DNA of 64,000 nucleotides from Demequina flava (lineage in GTDB: Bacteria; Actinomycetota; Actinomycetes; Actinomycetales; Demequinaceae), in the NCBI RefSeq assembly GCF_000975035.1, contig NZ_BBRA01000002.1, positions 124,001-188,000 on the forward strand, written 5' to 3'. The notes under the pieces were generated by a model, which was not told where the DNA came from, ran no database searches, and saw only the letters and a program-made list of their open reading frames with translations. The translations under genes were made by a program, and so were the position numbers. This document shows, piece after piece, positions 25,055 to 33,791 of the stretch (positions are counted from its first letter, which is position 1; each line of letters starts with the position of its first letter).

Positions 25055-26092
25055 ATGGACGTAATCGATGCTGACGCGCAGATGGTGCTCGGCGTCGCGA
25101 GCAAGCTCACCGAGTATCCAGCACTTGGGTTTGCTGACGTCCTCGAGTGTCTACGCGGAGTCATTTCTTGTGACAGCGCTTCCTTCAATGACATGGTGAT
25201 CGCTACCCGTGATTTTCGATACGTGTTGGTGCCCGAAGTTGCGGTCTCGCTTGCCACTCGGCTCAAGCCGGAATACGACAAGTACTTTCACCAACATCCA
25301 TTGATTGCCGCAGCAACCTCCACTCGGGGGCTTGGCGCCATTCGCTTTAGCGACGTCGAGCACGGCGCTGAGTTCCCATCGTCCGACCTCTTTCGTTACT
25401 TTTACGAGCCGTTCAACATCAGGTATCAACTCGTCATCGAGTTGCCTTCTCCACCCGACGTCGTAGTCGGCTACGCACTCAACCGAAGTCAAGAGATGGG
25501 GGAGTTCAGTGACCGCGACGTGGCGATCATGAACGCACTCAGTGGACATCTCGCGATGCATCACCGCACCTCGCTGGATACGGAACGTGCGGTGCTGGTG
25601 GACGCGGAGATGGATCGGTATGCGTGGGCCGTGGCGTCTGTGCGTTCCGACGGCTGGGTAGAAGCGTCGTCGTCTGAAGTACTCCAGGTAGGGACGCGCG
25701 TTCCGAACTCGATTCTTGCGCTCGTGGCCAAGCCCGCCGCAGCAGGTCAATCAGAGTCTCGCCACGAGGTCATGATGGGGACTCAACGGTGGCAGTGCAT
25801 TGTGCATCCCGTGAGGCTAGGTCCCACCGTGGTGCTTCTTCGCAGACACCAGGATGCTGCGGCGGACGCCCAAGCATTGGTGGACGAGGGACTGACACGC
25901 CGGCAGGCCGATGTGGTGATTGCCCTTGCTCGCTCGGGCGGCTCCAACCGCGCGCTGGGACGGGAACTCGGAATGTCCGAAGCGACGGTAAAGAAGCACC
26001 TCGAGAGCATCTTCCGGGCCTTGGGGATCACGAGCCGTGCGGAAGCGGTGCTTTACCTGCATGGCCTGACAGGTGGCGGCAATGGTCCTTGA
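25055..26092 (+). CDS. LuxR-family transcriptional regulator with GAF-like sensor
   Basis: A 345-residue regulator. The C-terminal LuxR helix-turn-helix is complete: LTRRQADVVIALARSGGSNR, then LGRELGMSEATVKKHLESIF and RALGITSRAEAVLYL. The first 270 residues form an unrecognised sensor with an autoinducer/GAF-like feel: RFSDVEHGAEFPSSDLFRYF and FSDRDVAIMNALSGHLAMHH, the latter typical of such LuxR proteins. It is not a response regulator (no receiver domain). Autoregulation through the palindrome upstream is likely, and the divergent lipoprotein is the obvious target. Confidence 0.88.
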   Translation: MDVIDADAQMVLGVASKLTEYPALGFADVLECLRGVISCDSASFNDMVIATRDFRYVLVPEVAVSLATRLKPEYDKYFHQHPLIAAATSTRGLGAIRFSDVEHGAEFPSSDLFRYFYEPFNIRYQLVIELPSPPDVVVGYALNRSQEMGEFSDRDVAIMNALSGHLAMHHRTSLDTERAVLVDAEMDRYAWAVASVRSDGWVEASSSEVLQVGTRVPNSILALVAKPAAAGQSESRHEVMMGTQRWQCIVHPVRLGPTVVLLRRHQDAAADAQALVDEGLTRRQADVVIALARSGGSNRALGRELGMSEATVKKHLESIFRALGITSRAEAVLYLHGLTGGGNGP

Positions 26093-26268
26093 AGTGGCCA
26101 CTCGTCATATCGACTTGTCGCGCTAAAGGACCCCGAGCAATCCCACTGTGAGCGCGACCATCATCACGATCGCCATCGGGTACCCAAGGCCCAGGGCAGC
26201 TCTGCACCCAAGATCGACTGCGCCGTCACCGGCGGCGCTACGATCTAGCGCACCCGCCGTGATTCGCG

Positions 26269-26898
26269 TCAGCGGGCGGATGCTGCGCGCACGGGTTGTC
26301 GCAGAATGGTCCGCCACTTCTCGGGTGCCGCCTTACGGATGTCACTCAAGTAGATCTCGTGGTGGCGGCCTGTCAGCGCGAGCCCCTGGGACGGAATGAA
26401 CTCGTCGTGCAGTTGCGCGAGCACAGGCCCTTCCTCGTCGAACGGGCCCACGTGCAGGGTTTGGACACATGTTCCTTCGTCGAGCGTTTCCAATCGGACC
26501 CGGTCGAGCCCTACTGGAGCCGACTTTGCTCTGACTGTCCCGACAGCACTGGCCGTCATCTCCGGCCCGATCCAGTCGGGTGTCATGATCATGAGGTTCC
26601 ACAGCCACTGTGACTTGTCGCGCCGGCTCGTAAAGACCGTCATGTCGTCTGCCCACCACAACCCCTCCAGCGGCGGCACAACGTAGTCACGACCAAGATC
26701 GACCTTGCTCATGAACTTGAGGGTGTAAGCCACGGGATAGAGCGCCGCGAGAGCCTCGCGATAGGAACTGGAGGTGCCTGGTTCTCCTTTGCCCTCGACC
26801 ATGAGGTATTGCATCTCTGGCACGTCCAGCAAGCGGAACTGTCCCTTGCGTGCCGCATAGGCGTCTAGGGACTTTTTGAAGTCGATCTTGGCGCTCAC
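26269..26898 (-). CDS. GyrI-like small-molecule-binding domain protein
   Basis: A 209-residue stand-alone GyrI-like protein. It starts with MSAKIDFKKSLDAY, then RLLDVPEMQYLMVEGKGEPG, a motif typical for the family, and ends with the LHVGPFDEEGPVLAQLHDEF block and GRHHEIYLSDIRKAAPEKWR. Members bind drug-like ligands, and some hydrolyse cyclopropanoid toxins. The GTG start has no obvious alternative. Operon context is unclear. It precedes nothing on its own strand for 176 bases downstream. Confidence 0.88.
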   Translation of the reverse strand: MSAKIDFKKSLDAYAARKGQFRLLDVPEMQYLMVEGKGEPGTSSSYREALAALYPVAYTLKFMSKVDLGRDYVVPPLEGLWWADDMTVFTSRRDKSQWLWNLMIMTPDWIGPEMTASAVGTVRAKSAPVGLDRVRLETLDEGTCVQTLHVGPFDEEGPVLAQLHDEFIPSQGLALTGRHHEIYLSDIRKAAPEKWRTILRQPVRAASAR

Positions 26899-26921
26899 AC
26901 GGGACCCTTCAACTGTGGTTT

Positions 26922-27761
26922 CTAATCAAGGAAGATGTCGGGGAAAATCGCGTCGTCGGGCGTGCCGGGGACGGCGGCGTAGCGAGAAAAGTCGTCTACT
27001 CCCACGGACTCCAACACATCTTCCACGATCAGCGACTCGCCCGTCAGCTCCTTCGCAGGGCTCGTCAAGACGACGTGCGCCGCGTCAGCGTAAATGTCCG
27101 GCGTGCGGCTCACGCGCATGAGCCGGTCGCCGCCAATGACGTTCTTGACGGCGGCGGTAGCGATCGTGGTGCGTGGCCACAGGGTGTTTGCGGCCACGCC
27201 CTGGTCTGCGAACTCGGCTGCGAGCCCCAGCGTCGCCATGCTCATGCCAAACTTCGCCATCGAGTAAGCGGTGTGAGCGCCCAGCCAGCGGGCGGTGGTG
27301 TTGAGCGGGGGCGCCAACGACAGGATGTGCGGATTCTCGGCCTTGAGAAGGTGGGGGAGTGCAGCCCTCGAAAGCATGAATGTGCCCCGAACATTGACGT
27401 CCTGCATCAGGTCGTACTTCTTCGCGGCGACCTCGCCGCTGCCGCTGAGGTCGATCACGCTGGCGTTGTTGACCACGATGTCAATGCCGCCAAAGGTCGA
27501 CACCGCCTCGGACACCGCCCGCGCAATGTCGTCGTCGTTGCGAACGTCACCCACGACCGCCACAGGCTGTCCACCGGCCGCGACGACAGCATCGGCCGCT
27601 GTATGGACCGTGCCCTCTAACTTGGGATGCGGCTGATCCGTCTTGGCCAAGAGCACGATGTTGGCTCCATCGCGCGCGGCGCGCAAGGCAATCGCGAGCC
27701 CGATGCCGCGACTTCCGCCGGACATCACGATGGTCTTGCCGTTAAGCGTTGCATCAGTCAT
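26922..27761 (-). CDS. SDR oxidoreductase, HSDL2-like
   Basis: A 279-residue classical-type SDR: VMSGGSRGIGLAIALRAARD (cofactor loop), VVNNASVIDLSGS, and the catalytic HTAYSMAKFGMSM with Tyr-x-x-x-Lys. The APPLNTTARWLGAHTAYS segment and the early TDQPHPKLEGTV are markers of the hydroxysteroid-dehydrogenase-like 2 group, in which acyl or steroid substrates are presumed. It overlaps the upstream enoyl-CoA hydratase gene by four bases, so both act probably in one fatty-acid or isoprenoid degradation pathway. Confidence 0.88.
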   Translation of the reverse strand: MTDATLNGKTIVMSGGSRGIGLAIALRAARDGANIVLLAKTDQPHPKLEGTVHTAADAVVAAGGQPVAVVGDVRNDDDIARAVSEAVSTFGGIDIVVNNASVIDLSGSGEVAAKKYDLMQDVNVRGTFMLSRAALPHLLKAENPHILSLAPPLNTTARWLGAHTAYSMAKFGMSMATLGLAAEFADQGVAANTLWPRTTIATAAVKNVIGGDRLMRVSRTPDIYADAAHVVLTSPAKELTGESLIVEDVLESVGVDDFSRYAAVPGTPDDAIFPDIFLD

Positions 27762-28525
27762 GAGCGCTGTCCCTGCTTGGCGGCGAAGGCGGCGATTCGT
27801 GCCTGGGCCTCGGGCGTTCCGTAGGCCTGGCCGATGCTGTGGGCTTCATCGCGCAAAGACTCACCAAAACTGCGGTCGGCTGAGGCGCGCACCAGGCGAG
27901 CAGCGTGCCCCAGGGCGGCGCTGGCTCCCGTGGACCACTGTTGTGCGATCTGAGCGGCCCGGGCGTCGGGATCGTCCACTATCTCGTTGATGAGTCCCCA
28001 GTCCTGCGCGGTGGAAGCATCAAGGTCGCGGGAGGTCAGGAGCATTTCTAGTGCCCTACGCTCACCCACAGCCCGCGTGAGGAGCGTGCTGACCCCCAAG
28101 TCCGGAGTGAGACCGATGTCTGCGTACTTGCCGGCCACGCGAAGGCTTGGCGCTGCCACGATGTAGTCGGCCGCGAGCATGAGGCCGATTCCGCCACCCG
28201 CGACGGCGCCGTGGACCGCAGCGACCACGGGTTTCGCGCACGAGACCAACGATTGGATGCCTTCATGAATGACGTGTGCGGCTTGTGTCACGTCGGAGCT
28301 CGATGCGCCTAAGCCAGCCATCGCAAGCACATCGCCGCCCGCACAGAAGGCAGGGCCTTCCGCGCTGAGGACGATGGCGCGGACGTCGTCCGCTTCCACG
28401 GCAGCGAGAACCGCATCGCGATAGGCGCGCCCGCCCTCGAAGTCAATTGCGTTCAAGCGCTCCGGCCTAGAGAGCCGTAGGTGAGCGATTCCACCGTGAT
28501 GGGTCGCAACGAGATAGGGGCGCAT
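27758..28525 (-). CDS. enoyl-CoA hydratase/isomerase family protein
   Basis: A 255-residue crotonase-fold enzyme. LRLSRPERLNAIDFEGGRAY opens the fold. The oxyanion-hole segments are EGPAFCAGGDVLAMAG and AAVHGAVAGGGIGLMLAADY. Of the two catalytic acids of true hydratases, the second appears in GLTPDLGVSTLL (Asp), while the first position is less clear, so an isomerase or 3-hydroxyisobutyryl-CoA-hydrolase-like role is possible. It is translated together with the HSDL2-like gene. Confidence 0.88.
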   Translation of the reverse strand: MRPYLVATHHGGIAHLRLSRPERLNAIDFEGGRAYRDAVLAAVEADDVRAIVLSAEGPAFCAGGDVLAMAGLGASSSDVTQAAHVIHEGIQSLVSCAKPVVAAVHGAVAGGGIGLMLAADYIVAAPSLRVAGKYADIGLTPDLGVSTLLTRAVGERRALEMLLTSRDLDASTAQDWGLINEIVDDPDARAAQIAQQWSTGASAALGHAARLVRASADRSFGESLRDEAHSIGQAYGTPEAQARIAAFAAKQGQRS

Positions 28526-28577
28526 GAGTACTCCAGGGGGTCGACAATGATCCGTGCCCCCATGCTGACACGCTGAA

Positions 28578-28629
28578 CGCCGTTCGCGACGGGTAGTACC
28601 GGGTACTTATCCGAATCTCGCGAACGGCG
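28578..28629. repeat. 12-bp inverted repeat after the DEAD-box helicase gene
   Basis: CGCCGTTCGCGA (28578-28589) pairs with TCGCGAACGGCG (28618-28629), loop 28 bases. It lies just beyond the helicase stop on that gene's transcript. There is no T-run. It could be a terminator of the L-shaped actinobacterial kind or a 3'-end stabiliser. Confidence 0.5.
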
Positions 28630-28638
28630 CTTGCGGTG

Positions 28639-30468
28639 TTAGCCCTTGCGGTGGCGGGGCTTGCGCTCGTGGCGCTCGTTGCCGGTGAAGGTCTGCTTCT
28701 TCTCGTCCCGCTTGCCGCCGCCGTATCCGCGAGAATCGCCGTCGCGGCTGCGACCGCCGCCCTGACGGGGCCCGCCTGGACCGCGGTCCTTCTCGATGTC
28801 GATCAGGACACCAGAGATGCGTGTGCGGGACAGCCGGCCGAGGACGTCGCCGGGCAAGTCCGCGGGCAACTCCACCAAGGAGAAGTCCGGCTTGATCGTG
28901 ATGCGACCAAAGTCGCCACGGTCCAAACCGCCCTCGTTCGCGAGCGCGCCGACAATCTGTCGGGGCTCGACCTTGTGACGGCGACCCACAGCGATCCTGT
29001 ATGCGACGAAGTTGCCTGAAGAACTATTGCGACGCGGGCCACGATCACCGCGGTCTCCGCGGTCGGGACGGTCGCCGCGTTCCTTGCGCTCGGAGAATCC
29101 TGCGGGCTTCACGTGCTCGTTGGGGTCCAAGAGCAGGGGAGTGTCACCCTGTGCGACGATCGCGAGCGCGGCTGCCACATCCACCTCGGGCACATCGTGG
29201 TGCTCGACGTAGTGGTTGATGATGTCGCGGAAGCGGTCAACGCGTTCGCGCTTGTCGAGTGCGGCGGTGATCGAGTCGTCGAAGCGTGACAGGCGGGTCG
29301 CGTTGACGTCGTCGGCGCTCGGAAGGGACATCGGCGTCAGCGGCTGCTTCGTGGCACGCTCGATCGACTTGAGGCGGCCGCGTTCGCGAGGCGTCACAAA
29401 GCTAATGGCGTCGCCGGTGCGGCCTGCACGGCCGGTACGGCCGACGCGGTGCACGTACGACTCGTTGTCGATCGGGAGGTCGTAGTTGATGACGTGGCTG
29501 ATGCGTTCGACGTCGAGTCCGCGAGCGGCAACGTCCGTCGCGACCACGATGTCGAGCTTGCCATCGCGCAGTTGAGCGATGATGCGCTCGCGCTGGGGCT
29601 GTGCCACATCGCCACTGATGGCAGCGGCCGCGTAGCCACGTGCGCGGAGCTTCTCGGCGACCGTTTCCGTCTCGTTCTTAGTGCGAGTGAAGACAATCAT
29701 CGCCGCGAAGTTCTCGACCTCAAGAATGCGGGTCAAAGCGTCGAGCTTCTGCTGGTACGCCGATACCAGGTAGCGCTGAGTGATCGTCGACGACGTCGCG
29801 GTCGAGCGCTTGACAGTGATTTCTTTCGGGTTGTTCAGGTACTTCTGCGACAGGCGACGGATCTGCGTGGGCATGGTTGCGGAGAAGAGCGCAACCTGCT
29901 TGCTGTCGGGAGTTGACGCGAGAATCGTCTCGACGTCCTCCGCGAAGCCCATCTTGAGCATCTCGTCAGCCTCATCGAGAACCAGGTAGTCCAGTTCAGA
30001 CAGGTCGAGCGTGCCCTTGTCGAGGTGGTCCATGATGCGACCAGGGGTGCCCACCACAATGTCGACGCCGCGGCGTAATGCACTGAGCTGGACGCCATAT
30101 CCCTGTCCGCCGTAGACGGGCAGGATGTGGACGCCGGTGCGGTGACCCGCATATTGCTCGAAGGCTTCACAGACCTGCAGCGCGAGTTCGCGCGTTGGAG
30201 CCAGAACCAGGGCGCGCGGCTTCTTGCGCCCTGGGGTCAAGCGGTCGAGGATCGGTAACGCGAACGCGGCCGTCTTACCGGTGCCTGTCTGTGCCATTCC
30301 GATGACGTCATTGCCCTCGAGCAGTAGGGGGATCGTCTCGGCTTGGATGGCGGAGGGCTTCTCGTAGCCCATCGCGCGCACCGCCTTGAGGATGGTCTCG
30401 GACAACCCCAGGTCGGCAAACGTCTGGGTCTCATCGGGGGTGGCGGTGGCGGATTCTGTTGTACTCAC
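28639..30468 (-). CDS. deaD: DEAD-box ATP-dependent RNA helicase (DeaD/CsdA-type)
   Basis: A 609-residue RNA helicase. All core motifs are present: the Q motif region FADLGLSETILKAVRAMGYEK, Walker A AQTGTGKTAAF, PTRELALQV, GTPGRIMD, VLDEADEML, SAT, VATDVAARGLD and HRVGRTGRAGR. After the core comes a linker, then an acidic-basic stretch (ERKERGDRPDRGDRGDRG) and a C-terminal DbpA-type RNA-binding domain (RIAVGRRHKVEPRQIVGALA), and a basic Gly/Arg tail. This layout is that of CsdA/DeaD, involved in ribosome assembly and cold adaptation. The start is GTG. Confidence 0.95.
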   Translation of the reverse strand: MSTTESATATPDETQTFADLGLSETILKAVRAMGYEKPSAIQAETIPLLLEGNDVIGMAQTGTGKTAAFALPILDRLTPGRKKPRALVLAPTRELALQVCEAFEQYAGHRTGVHILPVYGGQGYGVQLSALRRGVDIVVGTPGRIMDHLDKGTLDLSELDYLVLDEADEMLKMGFAEDVETILASTPDSKQVALFSATMPTQIRRLSQKYLNNPKEITVKRSTATSSTITQRYLVSAYQQKLDALTRILEVENFAAMIVFTRTKNETETVAEKLRARGYAAAAISGDVAQPQRERIIAQLRDGKLDIVVATDVAARGLDVERISHVINYDLPIDNESYVHRVGRTGRAGRTGDAISFVTPRERGRLKSIERATKQPLTPMSLPSADDVNATRLSRFDDSITAALDKRERVDRFRDIINHYVEHHDVPEVDVAAALAIVAQGDTPLLLDPNEHVKPAGFSERKERGDRPDRGDRGDRGPRRNSSSGNFVAYRIAVGRRHKVEPRQIVGALANEGGLDRGDFGRITIKPDFSLVELPADLPGDVLGRLSRTRISGVLIDIEKDRGPGGPRQGGGRSRDGDSRGYGGGKRDEKKQTFTGNERHERKPRHRKG

Positions 30469-30552
30469 ACCTACTATCGTCCCACCTGTCGCGTACTTCG
30501 GCTTGCCGCCGCGCAGGTTGGTCCCACTTCATCCGGCCGATGCTGGGGCCCG

Positions 30553-32181
30553 CTAGTCATCATCGCCCGCCTCATCGTCGGTTTCGAAGAGGTTCACTGC
30601 GGACTCTTCGACGTCGGGCTTGGCGGGTGCGCTGAACGTTCCCACAGAGGTCGCGACGTACTCAAGATGCCACCACTCGGGCTTGGATCCGCCTGAGCGT
30701 GCCCAAGCGGGGTGCACCCATCCGTAGTCGGCGCCGTTGGCAGCCATCCACTGGGCGGCATCGTAATCAAAGTCGACTGCCATGCCCCACCCGTGGTTTG
30801 AGGTACCGGGAATCGCTGCCATGTAGCCCTTCGAAGCGCGGGTGGCGACCTGAGAGGAATAGGTGCGGTAGCTGTCCGTCATCTCCAAGTGGCGCCCGGT
30901 CTGGGCGTAGTAGTCAGCATCGGCCCGCTCCAGTGACGCGGCTGCGTCGCACTGCAATACGTGTCCGGGAGCGAAGTCGATCTCGCACAAACTCGCCGAG
31001 GAGATGTTGCCGTTGGACCCCGACACTCCTGTTGGCTGTCCGCTCCAACCATTCTGGTGTAACGCGACGGCGGTGCGGTTCGCTGCCTGCCACTCGACGA
31101 TGGCGTCGTCATACGTTGCCTCGTACCCGGAGAGAGCTTCCTCGTTCTCCTCGTCGATGCGCTCGTTCTCTGCGTCGACCCACGCCTGGTGGGAGCTCTT
31201 CACTGCCTCCACGGATGCGTCGAACGTGTCCCGGGCCTCGGTCGTGGCGCCAATGTAGTTGGCGACCGCGTCTGCGTCCTCCGCAGCGAAGTCATCCTCG
31301 ACGGCTTCTTCGAGCGCGGCGTGCGCGTCGAGTGCTGCGTCGACCAGTTCCGGATCCTCAACGGACTCGCGCAGTTCCGGCAAGACGTCTTCGATCTGAG
31401 CGTTGAGGTCCTCCATCTGGCTGGGGAGGTCCTCGGCCTGAGCAAGGTTGCGCTCGTGCGCGGCAGTCTTCGAGGTCTCCTCGAGCTGGTCGACCGACTC
31501 GTTTACTTCTTGGGCCGCCGCTTCAATGTCAGCGATCGCTGCATCGATCTGGACTTTTGCGGCGCGGGCTTCCTCGGGGTCTTCGACTTCACCCTCGAGA
31601 ACCTTCGCGACATCCACCCGAGCCTTAACCTCATCTGGGTCAGTTGTCGCGGCCGCCGGTGCCTCGGACACAGGGGTCAGGCTCGGCGATACGGGGGCGG
31701 CCTCGCCTGCGGGTTCAGGAGTCGTGGTGATGTCCGTGCCGGGAGTCTCTGCAGGCTCCGCAGTTGGGGTGGGTTCAGGAGTGGCGCTCGTCGCAGTGGG
31801 CTCGTCGGTGGGCGTCACGGCCTCGACGGCCAACACGCGCTTATCTGCCACGGGCTGAGCGTCATCAGTTGCCACGGGGGTCGATGCTGCGGCGTCGGCG
31901 GCCTTGGCCGTCGCGGCGTCAACGTCTTGCGCGGCGTCGGCGACAGGTTCGTCGTCCGCGACCTCGGCGGCCTCCGCAGCCACGGCATCGGCCCGTGCAA
32001 GGGACTCTTCGAGCTCCTCGTGGCGCTCGGTCAGTTCGGCCGCTGCTGCGCGTGCCTGGGATACCGCGATGTGTTTGTCGATCGCGAAGGCGCTCTGGGC
32101 GCCGACCATGCCGGTGCCGAAGGCGGCGAGCACGACTGTGAGGACGAAATGGGGACGGAAACGATCAAAGGAGAAGTTCAT
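30553..32181 (-). CDS. secreted M15/VanY-like D-Ala-D-Ala carboxypeptidase with coiled-coil region
   Basis: A 542-residue exported protein: signal peptide with cleavage after about AQSAFA (residue 33), an alpha-helical Ala/Glu-rich region, a Pro/Thr-rich linker, a second long coiled coil (residues about 180-370), and a C-terminal peptidase domain. The latter has the zinc ligands of family M15: SNHGWGMAVDF (His and Asp) and EWWHLEY (catalytic Glu and His). Such proteins trim peptidoglycan stem peptides. The architecture resembles RipA/NlpC-type hydrolases where the coiled coil keeps the enzyme near the division machinery. The start ATG is preceded by a C-rich tract without a ribosome-binding site. 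The signal peptide supports this start. Confidence 0.88.
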   Translation of the reverse strand: MNFSFDRFRPHFVLTVVLAAFGTGMVGAQSAFAIDKHIAVSQARAAAAELTERHEELEESLARADAVAAEAAEVADDEPVADAAQDVDAATAKAADAAASTPVATDDAQPVADKRVLAVEAVTPTDEPTATSATPEPTPTAEPAETPGTDITTTPEPAGEAAPVSPSLTPVSEAPAAATTDPDEVKARVDVAKVLEGEVEDPEEARAAKVQIDAAIADIEAAAQEVNESVDQLEETSKTAAHERNLAQAEDLPSQMEDLNAQIEDVLPELRESVEDPELVDAALDAHAALEEAVEDDFAAEDADAVANYIGATTEARDTFDASVEAVKSSHQAWVDAENERIDEENEEALSGYEATYDDAIVEWQAANRTAVALHQNGWSGQPTGVSGSNGNISSASLCEIDFAPGHVLQCDAAASLERADADYYAQTGRHLEMTDSYRTYSSQVATRASKGYMAAIPGTSNHGWGMAVDFDYDAAQWMAANGADYGWVHPAWARSGGSKPEWWHLEYVATSVGTFSAPAKPDVEESAVNLFETDDEAGDDD

Positions 32182-32205
32182 ATGGGGGGAGGGGGTGGGG
32201 GAAGG
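32182..32205 (-). other. C-rich leader tract without Shine-Dalgarno site
   Basis: On the plus strand three G-runs of five or six bases lie directly upstream of the M15 peptidase ATG. The mRNA therefore carries C-runs where a purine-rich ribosome-binding site would be expected. The opposite strand could fold as a G-quadruplex. Confidence 0.55.
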
Positions 32206-32302
32206 TGGTGCGGTTCCACACCCCCGGGGACGATGGCGTGGTCGCGTCAGCGCATTGCGCAGCGATTCTCAGCCTCGGTGCCGAAGGGCCGGACCATCTT
32301 AC

Positions 32303-32318
32303 ATTACGTTTTGGTAAC
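32303..32318. promoter_or_regulatory. MtrA-like direct repeat upstream of the M15 peptidase
   Basis: ATTAC-gttttg-GTAAC (plus strand) resembles the GTNAC-N6-GTNAC direct repeat bound by the response regulator MtrA, with one half-site exact and the other with one mismatch. It lies about 120 bases before the peptidase start in an A+T-rich island that also contains TAAGAT, a possible -10 on the minus strand. MtrA controls cell-wall hydrolase genes in actinobacteria. Confidence 0.4.
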
Positions 32319-32859
32319 AACACGTAGGACTTGGGTCCGTGGACATTGACAGGTGTCTAACGAGCGTGCCCAAGCAGCAGTTCCCAAGCCTTCAGAGACG
32401 GCTACCCCCTCCGCGATATGAACGACACCTCAACGCGCCGGAGACCACCACCGAAGGCTGATAGCGCTCCTGGAAACTGCACAAATTGGGTTGTGTTCCA
32501 CATGCTTCACGAGTACACCGGGTCCAGCGCCACGACCGCCCAGAATGTCGCAGGCACAGTGGAGGGCGCCATGCTGAATCTCTGTGGATCGTCTCAACAC
32601 ACGATCGCGTATGCGGCTAAGGAGTCCGTCACGGGTCTACCCACATTGGAAGGCTGATGGCGCCATCGGCACCCTGTTTGCGCGTCATCTCGCCGCGAAC
32701 GAGGCGGCCACCCCCACTGACTCGCCTTACAGCGCCGATCCCTTCGCAGGTGATGCGTCAGGAATCGGAGCAGAACTACGTGATAGGACGCGCCGTATTT
32801 GGCGCTTGAGTCTTAGCGCACTACTCAGGCTGCGCGTGGGTTGTGGGAGGGTTGACGGC
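32319..32859. other. 541-base region without a recognisable gene
   Basis: Several short frames exist, the longest on the plus strand near 32418-32657, but none has a convincing ribosome-binding site or a recognisable product. The region may contain promoters for the NUDIX gene. I see no strong hairpin or repeat. Confidence 0.5.
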
Positions 32860-33780
32860 ATGTCGGTCCCTCACGATCCGCGCTCGGCTATTCCTCCCGC
32901 CCTTGGTGGTACACGCGATCCGGGCGACGCTTGGGTGGTGGCCGCCGATGGCACCAAGTACTGGGGGCGCTTTGGCGCTGCGGGGCTTGTGGCAGTCGAT
33001 CCCACCAGGGGAGTGCTGCTTCAACACCGTGCGACGTGGAGTCACCACGGCGGCACGTGGGGAATTCCTGGCGGCGCGCTCCACCAGGGTGAGACGGCTC
33101 TGACCGGTGCCCTGCGTGAAGCGCATGAGGAAGCCGGCGTCCCGCTCAGCGCGATTCGTCCGCGGCTCACGTGGGTCGCGGATATGGGTGTGTGGAGCTA
33201 TACGACCGTCATCGCTGACGTCACCACTCCCTTTGAACCCGCGATCGGGGATGCGGAGAGCATCGCCTTGGAGTGGGTTTCGGTCGAAGAGCTCTCACTT
33301 GATCGCGCCACGGGACGGCGACCACTACACCCCGCGCTCGAGGCCGGGACCCATGGGCTTTTTGAGGCCATGAACCGCAGGCCCCACATCGTGATCGACG
33401 CGGCAAATGTGGTGGGCTCGACGCTGGACGGGTGGTGGAAGGACCGCCAAGGAGCCACGCAACGCCTTGTCGACTCACTTGCACACCTGTCGGTTCGTGG
33501 CCTTGCGGCTGAGTCTCTCAACTTCCCGGGGTCAACGTGGTTTCCGCCCATCTCTGTGGTCACCGAGGGCAAGGCTCGCGGCGTCCGCGGGCACGCGGAA
33601 GTCAACATCGTGGAGGCTCCGGGGGAAGGGGACGATGCCGTGGTTGAGCTGGTCACGGCGCTGCGGGCTCAGGGAGAGGAACCCCTCGTTGTCACCTCCG
33701 ACCGGGAGCTTCAGACGCGTGTGCACGCCGCGGACGGTGTGGCGCGCTCAGTGAGGTGGATTCAGGACCAGCTCAGTTAG
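32860..33780 (+). CDS. NUDIX hydrolase fused to an NYN/PIN-like nuclease domain
   Basis: A 306-residue fusion. Residues about 40-160 form a NUDIX domain with the complete box GALHQGETALTGALREAHEE and AGV. From about residue 175 an NYN-type domain starts: HIVIDAANVVGSTLDGWWKD (acidic Asp-Ala-Ala-Asn motif), then ISVVTEGKARG, and VVTSDRELQTRVHAADGV with the second acidic site. Such PIN-like folds are putative RNases. I start at the ATG at 32860 (GGGAGG 9 bases upstream), because the 92 residues before it look non-coding. A nucleotide- or RNA-cap-sanitising role is an inference from the two domains. Confidence 0.82.
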   Translation: MSVPHDPRSAIPPALGGTRDPGDAWVVAADGTKYWGRFGAAGLVAVDPTRGVLLQHRATWSHHGGTWGIPGGALHQGETALTGALREAHEEAGVPLSAIRPRLTWVADMGVWSYTTVIADVTTPFEPAIGDAESIALEWVSVEELSLDRATGRRPLHPALEAGTHGLFEAMNRRPHIVIDAANVVGSTLDGWWKDRQGATQRLVDSLAHLSVRGLAAESLNFPGSTWFPPISVVTEGKARGVRGHAEVNIVEAPGEGDDAVVELVTALRAQGEEPLVVTSDRELQTRVHAADGVARSVRWIQDQLS

Positions 33781-33791
33781 CTGTTGAACAG

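Noticed and set aside
26123-26317. 64-codon frame on the minus strand with a hydrophobic C-terminus (possible CorA-like tail)
   Set aside because: It overlaps the GyrI-like gene's 3' end, has no ribosome-binding site and no recognisable upstream part. It may be a remnant but cannot be supported.
32418-32657. 79-codon frame on the plus strand in the gap before the NUDIX gene
   Set aside because: No ribosome-binding site, no recognisable motif and composition unlike coding sequence.
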